64,000 nt of DNA. Source: Chamaea fasciata. Taxonomy: Eukaryota > Chordata > Aves > Passeriformes > Sylviidae. Each line of letters starts with the position of its first letter. The stretch's first letter is position 1. The notes below the pieces were generated by a model. The model did not search any database. It saw only the letters and a list, made by a program, of their open reading frames with translations, and had not been told where the DNA came from. Below, in pieces: positions 1 to 12,900 of this stretch. The position numbers and the translations under genes are program-made. The DNA lies in contig JARCOQ010000009.1 of NCBI GenBank assembly GCA_029207755.1, positions 31,270,914 to 31,334,913 of the forward strand. Reading direction: 5' to 3'.

Positions 1-1060
1 GAGCAGAACTGATGCTCTCTGCACAAAGAGCAGAAACAGATGGCAAGTCCAAACTTTTCAGTATTTTCAGGAAAGGCAATGTAAATGCCACAGTCTGAGC
101 TGTCTCTGAGGACTCATTTGCTGTTCCTATAGATAATGCTCAAATTAAACAGTGATCGCTCTTGACACAAGCAAATACATACCCCAGCCACTGCAGTGCA
201 GGAGAATTTGGCAGGAGGAGGGGTTTTTTTGCGTTCATCTGAAGCACATCTCTACCAGAAGGACAATAGTTTGTGGATGAAATAGGTTGGTGCTTGTGGA
301 GGGGGATAAGATCTGTTCCTCTCTGCTATGTCTGTTCTTGGCTTGTTGTGAGTGTACAGAGCAGATCTGAGCCTGTACCTTGCATTTAATCAGAAAACTC
401 AACCATCAGCTGCTTTATAGCTCTCATTTTCAGTTAATGTTAGTTAATGTTTTGGGATGGATGTATCACCTGGTAAATCTGCAAATAAAGCAAAGCTGCT
501 CCTTGTGCAGATGGGGGAAAGCTCAACTAAACCTAAACACAATGTTTCAGATTATTGTGTTAAAAGAACCCTTTGGGCAATGATCCACATCCCCAAAATC
601 CACAAACATTTGCTGTCAAGAGGAAGCTTTTTCTTTGGAACTTTGCTGGTTGAAAATGCTGCATCTCCTCTCTCAATAATTCTCGTGATTGTAATATTTA
701 CAAATACAGTAGGTGCATATTAGAGGAGAAATGGTTGAAACCTAGAGATTAAATGGAAGGGATTATCCTTTTACAGAGTCTGTATTTAATTTACACATGT
801 AACTCTTTTGAGGTGGGAGAGACAGATTCCCAGCAACAAACACATTTATTAATTTCAGTGGTTGGTCTTTTTTCCTTGCAGCCTTTGGAGGTTTGCTTTG
901 GTGCGGTGGTGACACTGTTGTGTTGTTCATATTCATGAGCTGCCTCACTGGGAACACATTCAGACAGCCTGAATTATCTTCTCCTGAGCATTGTGTTATG
1001 GTGGGGGTTTCTCTTAAGTCCTCACTCCTTAATGCTCACCAGGAGAGTCATGTTCCTTTC

Positions 1061-1792
1061 TCACAGGATCCCGGGATGGCTGAGGCTGCAGGGAGCTGGG
1101 TGGGCACGTGGTGCCACCTCCGTGCTCCAGCAGGGCCATCCCAGAGCCCAGGGCACAGCATTGTGCGCACACAGCTCTGCCACAGCCCCAGGGAGGAGCC
1201 CCCCAGGCCGTGTGGACAATGTGTTCAGGGCCGGGCACTGCCCAGGGAAGAAGTTGTGCCTCCTGTGCAGGGGGAATTGCTGGGCTCAGGCCCTGCCCGT
1301 GGCTCTGGGGCCATTGCTGGGCCCCCGCAGCAGAGCCTGGGCCCTGCTGGGAGCCCTCCCTGCACACAGGGACACCCAGGGCTCGGGGCCCCTCTCAGCT
1401 GGGGCTCCTCTCCAGGCTGAACAGCCCCGGCTCCCTCAGCCTTTCCTGGCCATTTCCCACATGCTCCAGGCCCTTCCTCAGCTGCGCAGCCTCCGCTGGC
1501 CCCGCTCCAGGAGCTCCCTGGCCCTGCTGTGCTGAGGATCCAGAGCTGGACACGGCACTCCAGAGGTGCCTCCAGGGCTGCCCACGGGGCCACCATCCAT
1601 CCCTCCCTGCCCTGCTGCCAAGGCTCCTCCTGCTGCCCCCGGGATCCCTTTGGCCTCCTTGGCCCCAGGACACTCTGCTGCCTCAGGGACAGCTCCGTGT
1701 CCCCTGGGTCCTTCCCCACAGAGCAGCTCCAGCAGGTTCCCCCCAGCCTGTGCTGGTGTCTGGGGCTGTTCCTGCCCAGGTGCAGGGCTTTT
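1061..1792 (-). repeat. CR1 LINE, 5'-truncated copy of about 730 bases
   Basis: On the minus strand this is the 3' end of a CR1 retrotransposon. The plus strand shows the reverse-complement landmarks: a tip tcacaggatcc, the block ccaggctgaacagcccc near 1410, a lesson-of-family phrase ccagagctggacacggcactcc near 1540, and ctgtgctggtgtctggggctg near 1750, all standard in bird CR1. It belongs to a GC-rich 3'-UTR variant (tip type gggatggctgaggctgcaggg). The many overlapping open frames here come from base composition and are not genes. It is almost identical to the copy at 35070-35494. Confidence 0.85.
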
Positions 1793-2893
1793 CCTTCTTC
1801 TCTTTCTCTTCCTCAAGACTCCTGCACCTTGGTGGGAATAACCCCTGTATGGGAATGCAGGCTGCAGGATCCACAGCTGTGATTGATGGCAACGTGACAA
1901 TGAACAAATGAGAAAAACACAACCTTATGATACACCTCACCTTCCATCTCTGTTGTCCTGTACCTATGTTTTGGATTTCTTAGTGTCATATTTTTTCTGT
2001 GGGAACCCAGAAAATATCTCACTTTCCCTAAGTACTCAGAATATTCCCTTTTTCTGAAAAAGCTTTCTTCCTTCAAGCATGCAGCATTAGGATTTATACT
2101 GAATCTAGATGTGTTGAGTTTTTTGTGTCTTTCTTCTTTCTTTTTTTTTTTTTTCCCTTTAGTATTTTGCTTTGAGGTTGTCAAACGACAACAGAGGTGC
2201 AGAATTAAAAACACATGGGATGTTTTCCCTCTCTGAGGTTTGGGGTTTTATTTCCTCTGTGTGTTTTGCTATTCTGTGTATATTGGGGAAGAACTGGATC
2301 ATAGTAGTAGAGACCTGTTCATACAACTTTGGCTGGACCAGTTTCAGTGAAAACACTCCTGTACACAAACATTTACTGCTGCAAGAGTTGTAGCTGTAGC
2401 CTGATGTGAATTTATGAAGCAAAGAAGTTGTGTGTGCCAGCAGTTAGTAAATAAAGAGTAGCAGTGTATTAGGTGGAATATAACTACGCATAAAGAAAAG
2501 CAGGAATTTTGGCCACTGGGTTACAGCTGCTGAGAGGATTTTCCACTTTCTTTCCTGTTTAGCTGTGTCAAAGGTTTGTGTGATTTTTAGCTTTTTTTGG
2601 CGTTTGAGGTTTTTTTTTGCTCCCTTTCTGCTAGTTTGTTGTTTATCATTCATTTTTATGGTTGGATTGGTATCTTTGATGCCAGAGGAAATGGCAAAAC
2701 CTTTCCAAGGCTTCCTCGTAGATCCCTGTATTAATGCATGACAGAGCCAGCAATTTACTGTTAGTTTTTATTACCAACAGACACGTTCTGCTCAAAATTT
2801 AGCCTTGATTTTCTGCCCTTTACCCTTCCTACAGATGAACCTTCAGCACGTTCTTCCTGGACTGTAATTAAGGAAGAGCAGAACTCTGATGGC

Positions 2894-3423
2894 TGTTACT
2901 GTAGGAGAAGGGAAGACAGGTGAACTTGCCCCTGATAAGTACCAGCTGTGTTAATTACCCAACACAGCCTCACCCCTGATGAGAAACAGCTGTATCCAAT
3001 GAGAGTGAGTGAGATAAAAGGGAGTGGGTTAGCTGGTGAGGGAGAATCATGAAGGAGGAGGGAGCTTGAGGAAGAGGGAACAAGAGGCTCACGAAGGAGG
3101 AGGAAGATGATGATGATCCTGAGGTGAGAGAGAATCGTTGCTGTGAGGTCGGTCTGGGTCTGTAGTCAGAGCCTGTTGTTGGAACCTGCAGTCACAGTCT
3201 GCAAACTGACACCTGCAGTCAGAGTTCAGCAGGAAATAACCGGCAGTCAGAGGCTGAAAGGGAAATCTACGGTGGGAGCTTGCTGGAGCCAGAGTCTGAA
3301 TAGTTGGCGTTAAAATGACTAAGCTGTGAAGAGGAATAAACCAGGACCCTTTTTATGCTGTGATAAACGTGAAGTCTGTGTCTAGGCTCATTTCTACTCT
3401 CTAACAAGAAGGCTGCTGTAACA
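2894..3423 (+). mobile_element. Probable solo LTR of an endogenous retrovirus (about 530 bases)
   Basis: The block begins TGTTAC and ends GTAACA, a perfect 6-base terminal inverted repeat of the TG...CA type. It has a TATA-like GATAAAAG at 3013-3020 and a polyadenylation signal AATAAA at 3335-3340 followed by a T-rich stretch, in the order expected for U3-R-U5. No retroviral coding sequence adjoins it, so it would be a solo LTR. I see no clear target-site duplication (atggc on the left, gttac on the right), which leaves the call open. It also contains four copies of a GCAGTCAGAG-type motif spaced 26-28 bases apart. Confidence 0.6.
3162..3252 (+). repeat. Four spaced GYAGTCASAG motifs inside the LTR
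   Basis: Motif copies start at 3162 (GTAGTCAGAG), 3188 (GCAGTCACAG), 3215 and 3243 (both GCAGTCAGAG), with spacings of 26, 27 and 28 bases. This is a degenerate tandem repeat lying between the TATA-like box and the poly(A) signal of the candidate LTR. Confidence 0.7.
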
Positions 3424-4194
3424 GTTACAGGCTTCCTCCTGCCTTCCTTTAGAGCTTACCAGGCTTTTATTCCTGGAAGTTTCCTGTTGGAATCACAGAT
3501 TACCTGTAATCTCTCTGCCTAGGCCAGTCTCCAGCAGCTATGGTGACAATCTTTGCTATTTCAGGATTCCCTAAATGTCTGTCAGGTGTATTGTAAGCTT
3601 CAAACAATTGAGAAGATGGAGTGGGCTTGCTGCAATCCTTGTTTGCCAGACTCATCAGGATGTTGAGGTGAGGAGGAGCTGGAAATTGGGCTGCCTAAAT
3701 TAGAGGGTTGATGGATATGAAAAGGGTGAAGAACCGGGTAGAACAGGCAAATGGGAACATTGGAAGCTCCCTTTAAATACCTGGATGTTTCACATTATTG
3801 TTGCTCTTTTTCAGAGCTAAAATGGTATTTTTTTGTAGTAAAACTTTAACAATAAACTGTGGAGCTCCAACACACTTTGCACAAGCAGAAAAAGTAATTA
3901 GCAGGGTGATCTTTTTGATACAGGTTGATTTTTTTTTTCCTTAGTGCTTGAGGGCCTCATTCTTGTAGTCAGATGTGGAACAAACTAAAATTACTGCAAG
4001 TCAAAATTGTTGATGTTGAAATTGTAAACAAGCTGTAAATATTTGACTGAAGGTAATCAACCGTTGTCATAAACTAACAAGGGATGTTATCAATTTTCCC
4101 TTGCTTTGAAACTATTTTTAAACATAAATCTTTATCAAACATCTTATGCTTGGGCCGCAGGATTTACTGTGGGCATGGCTTCAGCAATAGGTTT

Positions 4195-4310
4195 GGGATT
4201 TGTATTTTTTAAATTGTTTTTTCGTTGTTTTTCTTTTGTTTATTTGGGTTTTGGGAGGGTGTGTTGGTTGGTTAGTTTTTTTGGGGGGGAGGTTTGGTGT
4301 TGATGGGTGG
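4195..4310 (+). repeat. G/T-rich low-complexity tract
   Basis: The plus strand is almost only G and T over about 115 bases (runs such as tttttggggggg near 4280). It has no coding or RNA signature. Confidence 0.7.
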
Positions 4311-4767
4311 CTCTTATTTTGATGAGATGAGGAAAACAAAGATTTAGATGATGTATAAAATTCTCAGGGTGCTGTGAGGGCTGAGAAGCCAGAGGGTAAA
4401 TGAGGTTTGTAGGGCTGTGCATGATAAATCAAATATGATAATGAATTCAAGATTTAGAAGGGAAAAATGATACACAGTTTGCATGATAATGCAGGTCACA
4501 AGCAGTACTTTTACTTTCAAATGTTGATTAGTTAAGCAGTTTTTAAAAATTATGTTGCATCCGTGTTTGGGAACAGCTTGTCAGCATCTGTTTAGGGTTT
4601 GTTTCATAATTTCTCCAAAGGGACATCAAATGGAGGAATTCTGTTGACTAAATTACTGCAGGCTATTAGTTATGCTCTTGAAATATATTATTACAAATGT
4701 AAATAATAGTCATCAGCTACAAGTGGATTGCTCCTCTTACAGGCTGGTTTATTAAAAAAAAAAAAAA

Positions 4768-4953
4768 AGATTGTGGAACTCCTCTGAATCTTCAGCAGAA
4801 GAATTAGGCTGATTTTGTGTTTTCTGTGGGGAGGTAGGACGTGGTCAATGATTGTGGCGCAGGACAGAGGAGGGACTTGAATTTTTCTCTTTATGGCTCT
4901 AATTCTTCATTCCTTTTCCTCCACTGAAGCAACATTCCCCTTATGAAACCTTC
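4768..4953. repeat. Unclassified dispersed repeat, copy 1
   Basis: The sequence from agattgtggaact to atgaaaccttcc is roughly 80% similar by eye to 6495-6692. Shared blocks include ggacagaggagggac and actgaagcaacattcccc. It directly follows a 16-base poly-A run. I do not recognise the family; an old interspersed element or a local duplication are both possible. Confidence 0.7.
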
Positions 4954-5607
4954 CAACCTTCTCCAGTCTCTGAGTTAAGCCACTTTTCCTGCTGTTTTCT
5001 GGCAGGCTGAGGGGGAGGCTCTTCTGGTGGCTGAAGTTTGAGGAGTGAACGTGGAATAAGATGGGTTTTGTCCTGAGGTCCCCATGAGCAGACCCAGGTG
5101 GCACTGGGTTAACTGGGTGGAGTGTGGTGCCCCTGTGCTCCCTGCTGCTGGCAGGCACAGGACAGCCCTCTCCAGCTGAGGAGAGATCACAGGGAGCAGA
5201 TGTGCCTCAGATGAAACCACTCAATTTGTCCCCGTTGGCCACACTTTGTTTTGGGCTGAGCTTTCCTTGGCTGTTTTCCTTCCTGACAAGGAGAACAGAT
5301 GGAGAGCTGCCTTATGACAGCCTGTCCTGCATTTTCCGTCACCGCTCAATACCTATGGGATGTGCAGAGCATGGCCAGGGAGGGGGATGAAATCCATTGC
5401 TGGGAAGGAGCTGGTCATGCTGCTACAGCCGTGATTGCCACCAATCTCCTTGATGAAAATAAGCAAAGGCACATTTGCTGACTCTCCAGTCTTTCCCACC
5501 AGTTCTTTCTGAATCATCAGCTTTTGAAAAGAGCAATAAAAATTGTGCAAAGTTCTTGCTTTCACAAATAATCACCTTCAAGTGTGACAGTTGTCATCTC
5601 TATTCCC

Positions 5608-5710
5608 TCACAGAATCACAGAGCAATTTGCAGTGGAAGCAACATTAAAGTCCATCCCATCTTATGGGCAGGGACACCTTCCACTATCCAGGTTGCTCCA
5701 AGAACCTTTG
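5608..5710 (-). repeat. CR1 3'-end fragment
   Basis: The plus strand shows tcacagaatcacagag followed by gggcagggacaccttccact, the reverse complement of the CR1 3' tip. It is diverged and about 100 bases long. Confidence 0.8.
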
Positions 5711-6120
5711 AGGATTGCTAAAGATGTGTCTAAATTGTTGGCTTTTCCACTTCTCTTGAAATGATTGGAAGCAGGTTATTTAATTTCGTGAATTGTTGGT
5801 TGTGGGAATTGCACATTGCAACTTCTTGGCCCGCAGGTTGTTCCTTGGGAAGATGTCAGAGCTACCTGGACCATGGAATTGGACCCAACTGCTGCTGCTT
5901 GGGTGTCAGATGTGTGAAGTTCTTTCACACACTCTCGTGCCACTGTGAGAGGAAAGCCTCTTGGTTTTTCACTTTCTACTGTTCAGTGGAACATGCTCTG
6001 CAGAGCAAATCTTCCTTATGGTGCTTGTTAGAAAATCTTTCAGTAGCAGACAATGTAGTATTCAGTGTCTGCTCAGAAGAAACCGGTGTGTCTCATCTTT
6101 CTGTCTCTCTCCAAGGTTTT

Positions 6121-6180
6121 CATAGAATCGTGGACTATCCTGACTCACAAAGATCATTCATGTCCAGCTCCTGGCCCTTA
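6121..6180 (-). repeat. CR1 3'-tip fragment (short, diverged)
   Basis: The sequence catagaatcgtggactatcc, then gtccagctcctggccct, matches the reverse complement of a CR1 3'-end variant. Only about 60 bases remain. Confidence 0.65.
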
Positions 6181-6494
6181 TTGCTTATGACAAGTTTGTA
6201 GAATTTTTTTTGTAAATATCTGGTGTGAAACAAGTGAATGCAGGAGAAGGATTTATTTTTTTTTTGATTTCTTTCAGATCTGTCATTCAGTGCCTGCTCA
6301 CCTCCAGGGCAGGGTTAAAACTAAAGAAATCCAGAGGTGTGCTCACCTTCAGCTTGCTTTGGGAACACCTGGATGGTTTTTACTTAAGCCTGAAAGTCCC
6401 CTGTTGAATTCCTAGAAACTGGAAACAGTAAAATTGTGTTTCCAACTTAGAATGAGTAATATTACTTTGAATTGGTTTGTTACTGGACTCAAAA

Positions 6495-6692
6495 AGATTG
6501 TGGAACTCGTCTGAATCTTCAACAGGAGAATTGGGCTGGTTTTGTATTTTCTGTGTGAGGGCAAGCTGGAGGTGGCGCGTGGTCAGTGATTGTGGTGGAG
6601 GACAGAGGAGGGACCTACATTTTTCTCCTAATGGCTCTCATCCTTTATTCCTTTTTTGCCACTGAAGCAACATTCCCCTCATGAAACCTTCT
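6495..6692. repeat. Unclassified dispersed repeat, copy 2
   Basis: This is a second, same-orientation copy of the element at 4768-4953. It differs by scattered substitutions and a small insertion (agggcaagct, near 6560). Similarity stops after atgaaacctt at the right edge and near the A-rich left edge. Confidence 0.7.
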
Positions 6693-7493
6693 GGATTTCT
6701 TTTTCATAATTATAAATTGCAAAATAGAGTAAATTATATTTTCTCTCTGACCTCAATTTGTGGAACAAGGTGATTCCACTCTTTTAAGTTCCTGGTATTT
6801 TACCAGCATGTGGCATTGGAGAGATTCTTAGGGGTTTGTGAGACAAGGGAAAAGCCACTCATTTTTGGAGCACTGAACGCTTCTCTTGTCCTTCTCAGTG
6901 TCTGCAGGGACTCAGAGCAAGATCTTTGCATCGGGTGGTGGGTGGTACTTCAGACAAAGTCAGGGAGTTACATTTTCTTAATTGGTTCTGATGATTCAGC
7001 CTGGAACATGAATCACCCTGGACAGAGAGCTGGATGTTTCCAGGATAGTAAGAGCCAAGTAATTTTAGTTTGCCCCAGAGGCTAAATTGATGTACAGATC
7101 AAGTTCGATTAATTTTTTTCCCCCCCCCCACACTCCCAACTGTTCATTTTTCTTGTTCTGACAGTTTTATTTACTGGGAGCCTAAAAGGTCTGTCAGCAT
7201 GGACTGCCTGGGCATCCTGTCAGAGCCTGGAGGCAGCACCTCCTCAACACGTGCTCTGTGTAAAAATGTCTGCCTGGGTCATTGGCTTTTTGATTTACTT
7301 AAAGTAGAAGATGTTTCTGGTGTCCCCAGGAAGCTGCCTGGTCCCAAACATGAGACCTGAATTTAGTGACTTATCAGGGAGAGATTTCTCACCGTGCACC
7401 AAGTTCCGCCTGCATTGGTTGGGGTAAAGCTGGGGAAGGTGCCTCAGAAATACAACTTTTTTAAAATCATCTTGATGGTTAAAATTTTCAGGA

Positions 7494-7655
7494 GGAATTT
7501 CTCCATGGAAAGGGGTGCTCAGGCCTTGGCAGGGGCAGCCCAGGGAGGTTTGGAGTGCCCATGACTGGAGGTGGCACTCTGGGCTGGGGACAAGGTGGCC
7601 ACAGCTTGGATTCCATGGGCTGGGAGGGCTTTTTCCAACCTTAATAATTCTGTGA
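7494..7655 (+). repeat. CR1 3'-end fragment, second tail variant
   Basis: It runs from ggaatttctccatggaaagg through gcccagggaggtttggagtg to ccttaataattctgtga. This tail type is shared with 15101-15435, 36828-37294, 38227-38388 and 42508-42645 and differs from the majority type. Confidence 0.8.
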
Positions 7656-7878
7656 ATAAAAACTTCATTTTTTAAAATTTTCTATGTTGATTTCAGTAGG
7701 AAAGCTTGCTTTGTGTTGGACACACGTGGAATTCTCACTGTTGAAGCTTTTGTTTCTTGTTTATCCTGTGGATGGTTGTACTGTGTGGGAAGGTTTGCTG
7801 CAGGATATCTTGTTTTGTTTTGCACATCTGAAATTTTTGCCAGGGTGGAGATGTTCACTTGATCCTGTGCAGCTCTGA

Positions 7879-7999
7879 GGGTGGGGAGGTCCTGGCACAG
7901 ATTCCTAGACAGGTTGTGGCTGCCCCTGGATCCCTGGAAGAGTCCAAGGCCAGGTTGGACTTTGGGGCTTGGAGCAGCCTGGGATAGTGGAAGGTGTTT
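7879..7999 (+). repeat. CR1 fragment lacking its 3' tip
   Basis: The block ggttgtggctgcccctggat through cttggagcagcctgggatag is the common CR1 tail. It stops before the usual ccttccaacccaaaccattc tip. Confidence 0.85.
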
Positions 8000-9734
8000 C
8001 CTTTTCCTTCATTAATTGTTTGGGGTTTTGTAATTTCTGATGTTGTTTCACATGTTGGTTTTTGGGGTTTTTTTTGTAATGAAATGTGTTTGAAGTGAGG
8101 CAAAGTTTGGGGATTTCCCCTCAGTTCTCACTATTCAAAGCTTTGTTTGACCTGTTGTTCTTGGGTTAGTTAAAATTCAGGGGCTGGGTTTTTTTCAAGT
8201 GGGGTGGAGAGTTTAGTTTAGCCCTTCCAAATGTGAGCACGTGCTCTGGAGATTTAAATGCTCTATTAGGGACTGATTAAAACATAAAATTAAATTGTGC
8301 ATCATAATTTTAGCTCCAAGTTTAGATTAATTAAAAGCTAAATTGCCTATAATACCTTCTACTTTGATACTTTGGTGCCTTCCCATATGATCAGATGGAA
8401 CTGGGAACTTTAAACAGTCAGTTGAACACACTTTTACATGAACAATGAAAATTAAATAGTCAGGCTTGGGTACTGCACCATCAGGATTACATGAGACACT
8501 GGCTATGAGAAATATCTTCCTGTTTTGCCCTGAAAGTTAATTTAAAGGGGAAAGAAGTATCCAGAATGAAGAGTTTTAAGGAACTGTGATGTCTTAACCA
8601 GTAAAATCATGCATAGAAAACTCTTTTGGAAGTGGTTCTATGCAGTTTTAGAGACTCAGAATTCACGAGCCACTTAAATACTTCATTGTCTTTCTTACTC
8701 TCCAGTAAGCTCAAAGTTCTAGTCCAAATTTTAAAATTTCAGATACTAGACATTATTAGAGAGATTATTAAATAGTTTTCAAGGTGCTGAAAAGGAGCAC
8801 TTAGGGATTGTACAGCTAATTTTGCTGGGGCCAGGGTGTGTATGTATATAAAAGGTGTTGCATATGCAGCCAAAGATACACTGAACGTGTTTTCCTGACT
8901 TGTGCTTTATTCTTATTTATTTGGGGCTTTATTTCCTTTCTTTATAGACTTTGGGTAAAATCCAGATGGATCTGGAGCTTTATGTCAGGTGATTTTTCCA
9001 ATGCTGGCCTTTATTCCAATAATTCAGTCTGCAGGGAGGAGGGCCCTGTCCCTTGTGGCTCTTGCTTCAGAATCGTTAATTTTAACATAATTAATCTGTT
9101 TACTGAAGTTTGTCCCTCTCATGCCGTGATTTCATTCCTCCTTAGAATATGCACCTGGCAGGCTGTTCTCCAGATTTATCACATGTGCCTCAAATGGTCT
9201 GAGGAACAAAATGAAGACATTTTTCCTTAAATGCCTGACTGTCCTTGAAGCCAGGGGCTTTGGAGCAGACAGCCCTGAGTGGAAATGGATGAGGAGTTTT
9301 TCCTCTGCTCTGGCTTTCAGCAAACTTCCATTTTCTTGCCTTTCAGGTAGGAAATGGGGTGTATCTTACTATGAGGTGGAAAAGAGTAGCAGAACCAGAG
9401 CAGGTATTGCTGAAAAGCATTTGAGGATGAATTTTATTTTAGATACTCAAGTATTCCAAATACTGTATTTTGTTTTCTATTTTTTGGAAACAAGCCTGCT
9501 CACAGAAAAGCTGAAATTCTGAAGTACTGCTACTTCTCTTTGTCCCTAGGGAAGAAACTGCTTTTGTATTGCAAACTCAGTGTAGCAGAAAGTTATGAGC
9601 AGCCTGATTTATGCCCTTCCATTGGGGAGGAGGGATTCAAATAACTGGGAACCTCTGGAGGTAGAAACACTCGTTTTGTTTCTTCTGTACGTTCTGTGAT
9701 GACTGTGAAATGATCCTGCAAACATCCAGGGGGA

Positions 9735-9942
9735 GCTGGACAAGCTCCAGAAGAGGAGAGAGATTTTGGCCCAGGGCCTGGAGTGGCAGGACAAGGGGAA
9801 TGGATTCCCACTGCCGGAGGGCAGGGATAGATGGGATATTGGGAAGGAATTGTTCCCTGGGAGGGTGGGCAGGCCCTGGCACAGGGTGCCCAGAGAAGCT
9901 GTGGCTGCCCCTGGATCCCTGGGAGTGTCCAAGGCCAGGTTG
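9735..9942 (+). repeat. CR1 fragment lacking its 3' tip
   Basis: It runs from gagagagattttggccc through gaaggaattgttccctggga and stops abruptly after aaggccaggttga. About 110 bases of the family's 3' end are missing, although CR1 copies normally lose the 5' side. Confidence 0.85.
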
Positions 9943-12900
9943 AATTAGAAACCGGTTTGTAACAAACAATAATGATTCTTACTTCTGACGTAACAGACGT
10001 TTCCTTTACTGGTGCCATAAATTCCCTTCTGCTGTTCCTTTAGGAAGTGTGGCCTGACAGTAATTAAGCAGTAATTGGTGTATGAAGGCAAGAGCTGTTC
10101 CCAGTAGCTAAGTATTGTTAGAAAATAATTTCATATATCTGATGGTATTTCAGCAGTTCTAACCAATTTCGAGTTTATTATGTGCCATATGCCTGCCCAG
10201 CAGGACTTGGGATTGGGTTTAGCAAATGCAGTTGTTCTGCTTTATTGAATGCTGGTTTTAAAAGCACCTTTTTTTACTCATCAGGGTATATAATTTTTTT
10301 TTCTTTTCCCTCCCATGTATGTTGCTCTTTCCCAGCCTTCTGCATGGCTTTTGCTTCATCACCTCATGTAAAAGCCTGGGATTTTTGGGGAAGGGGAGGG
10401 CTGTGGTCACTGGTTTTTTGTTCCTTAAAGGGTGAGTTTTGGTCAGAGCTCAGACCTGAGGACTAACAGTGAGGGCAGAGCTTAGCTGAGTGTGGTTTTA
10501 GAGGTGTCTGAACTCCCTGCCACCAACTTGGCACATGGATGAATTCCAACCAGCAGCTGCTGCTGCAGATCCATGGACCAATCTGACACAATATTTTGGT
10601 TTTCCTTTATTTTCTTGTGCTTTCTGCCTCTTTTTTGTTCTGAGATTTAATTCATAAAAGCCAATCTTGATGACATTTGCACACAACCCTGACCATGTAT
10701 ATCACCCGAGTGGGGAATCCAGGGATTCTACTCTTGTTTGGGAGCGTAGGTGTAGAAATGACTCCTCTGTGGGAAGACAAATTATTTGTGTTCATTGAGG
10801 AATAGCCTGATAGCACTTAACTGTTAAAAGCTGATTTTAAAAAAATAAATAAATCTCTTTCTACCCAAAAAACTTTTGCTCTTGTTGCATCCCAGTGATG
10901 GATGAGCCTGATAGAGAGATTTAGCTCTCGGAACTATTAGACACGGACATAATCCATTGTGGTTGGTTTGTCCTGAGCATTCCTGCTGGGATTAATGTCC
11001 TCTCCTGGTGGGTGATGAGGAGAGCAGTGCTTTTCCCGTCTCTGAGAGGTGTAGGGCACTGCCTGTGCTGCTGCAAGATGAGAGAAAATGCAGGAATGAT
11101 TTCCCAGGGAAAGACCACAGAGGTGAGTTTGTGGAAGAGAAGAACATGAAGCAGTGATGGTGAAGCATTGAGAATCTCTTTTTTTCTTAAGCATTTGGAC
11201 TGTATTAAAAGACTTTAATTTCTTCACAGAAGCACAGTAGGTGGAGAAATGTTTTGTTCATTTTCCCTGGGAACTAGTCCCACACTTTCCCCCATTGTTA
11301 AGATTTTGTGAAATCCAGGGGAAATTCAGCAGAGATTTAATTATGGGACTGTAAATAATTCCTCTCTGAAGAATAACTAAGTGATTTCAGGACTCTCAGC
11401 CTGGAAGGGAAGGACATAACAAGAATGCCATGGAACTCTGTGGCGACTGTAGGAAAAGGGGGGCAAGGACAGTTAATTCCCACCGTTTCTAATACAAGCA
11501 TTGGGCTTATCAGCACATGAAATAAATTGTTACTGGATTTTTGGTTTTTGGGGTTTTTTCTGTAATTCCTTTTCTTTTTTCAACTTTATTTTGTTGTCCT
11601 CATGATCTCTGTTATTTTGGATGCCAAATCAGCCATACCTCTGTCCTGACTGATGACCTTTTGTCTTTGTAAGGGTGAAAAAAGTTTTCATGGGTAATTT
11701 AATTCTTTGAAGGTGGCTTTTTTTTTCTTTTTTCCTTTTCATACAGCTAGTATGACAAATTCTCTTAAAGATGTTAGAACAAGGGTATTGCTGCCTGTCC
11801 TATTGTAGGATCAGTAGTGGGGTGTGGAAACACTCTAAAACCTGAGAGCTTTCTGTCTCTGTTTCTATTCTTATTTCCAGCACAGGTGACATCAACAGTT
11901 TTTTGGAAATAAAGCCAAAATTTTGCTATATTGTAATTCTTTTTTCATATGTAAGCGGCTCTTATTTCTAGAAGGAAATTCATAGTCGCCAATTTATTCT
12001 AAAATCTTTATTTTTCTTTGCCTCCTCTGAAGTAAGAATTAAGTTTGAATTGTTTTTCAGAGATCCTGCCTTCTGTTTTGCAGTTCATCCATTTGTTAGG
12101 CTCTTTTAAATGGTGAAGAGAATTTAGTTTTAATATCAAATTTATGGTCAGATTGGCCATTTAATTAACTTTAGACAAAACTTTCATATGAAATAGGAAT
12201 GAGCTTGGTGTCCTGCCACAAACCAAAATTACTCTGTGTTTTGGGACGCTCCGAATTGGATTTTTAGCAATGTTGTGCTGAATTATGCCATGGAAAGAGG
12301 GGAAGTGGCAGTGTAAGATGATTTTTAAACAGCAGTGGCACGAGTGATTTGGAATGATGAGTGTGGCGGTATTTATGTGAAGTTTTTTTGCATAATGAGA
12401 AGGGAGTGAGTTATTGGGGGAGAGATAGCAATGATCCAGCTCATAAAGGCTTGTGCGCAGGAGAATAATTTCATTAAATACTCCAGCAGATCAGTAAATC
12501 CTTCAGCTGCCTTTTGCAGAGCAGTCAGAGAGTTGATGTTCTTCTGGGAGGAATTCACCTCCTGTTTCTTGCCTCCTCCCTCCACCCTGACATTTTGCTG
12601 AATCAATTTATTGCCTGGCAAAGCCTGCAAACAAAGCCTTCCAAGGCACTAAAGATCCCATCCACTTGGAGGCCTTTTCTCTTAATACCCTAAAAGTGCT
12701 GTCACTGATCCTTGGGTTGGAGAGCAGGCTGTCCTCCCCAGTCTCCTGTGGCCAGCCCAGCTCCCTGGGCTTCCTTGCCCTGCCATTCCTTTTACCTTAA
12801 CAAGGATTTTCTGTGCTCTGCTTCCCCTTTTTTCCCCATCAACCCAGTGGCCTGACTTGGACTTTGTGGCAAGTCTCCATGACTTTGGGCTATTTGGACT

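Noticed and set aside
1108..1911. 267-codon open frame and several overlapping frames near the start of the window
   Set aside because: They lie within the minus-strand CR1 at 1061-1792 and recur at 35070-35494; all frames are open because of base composition.
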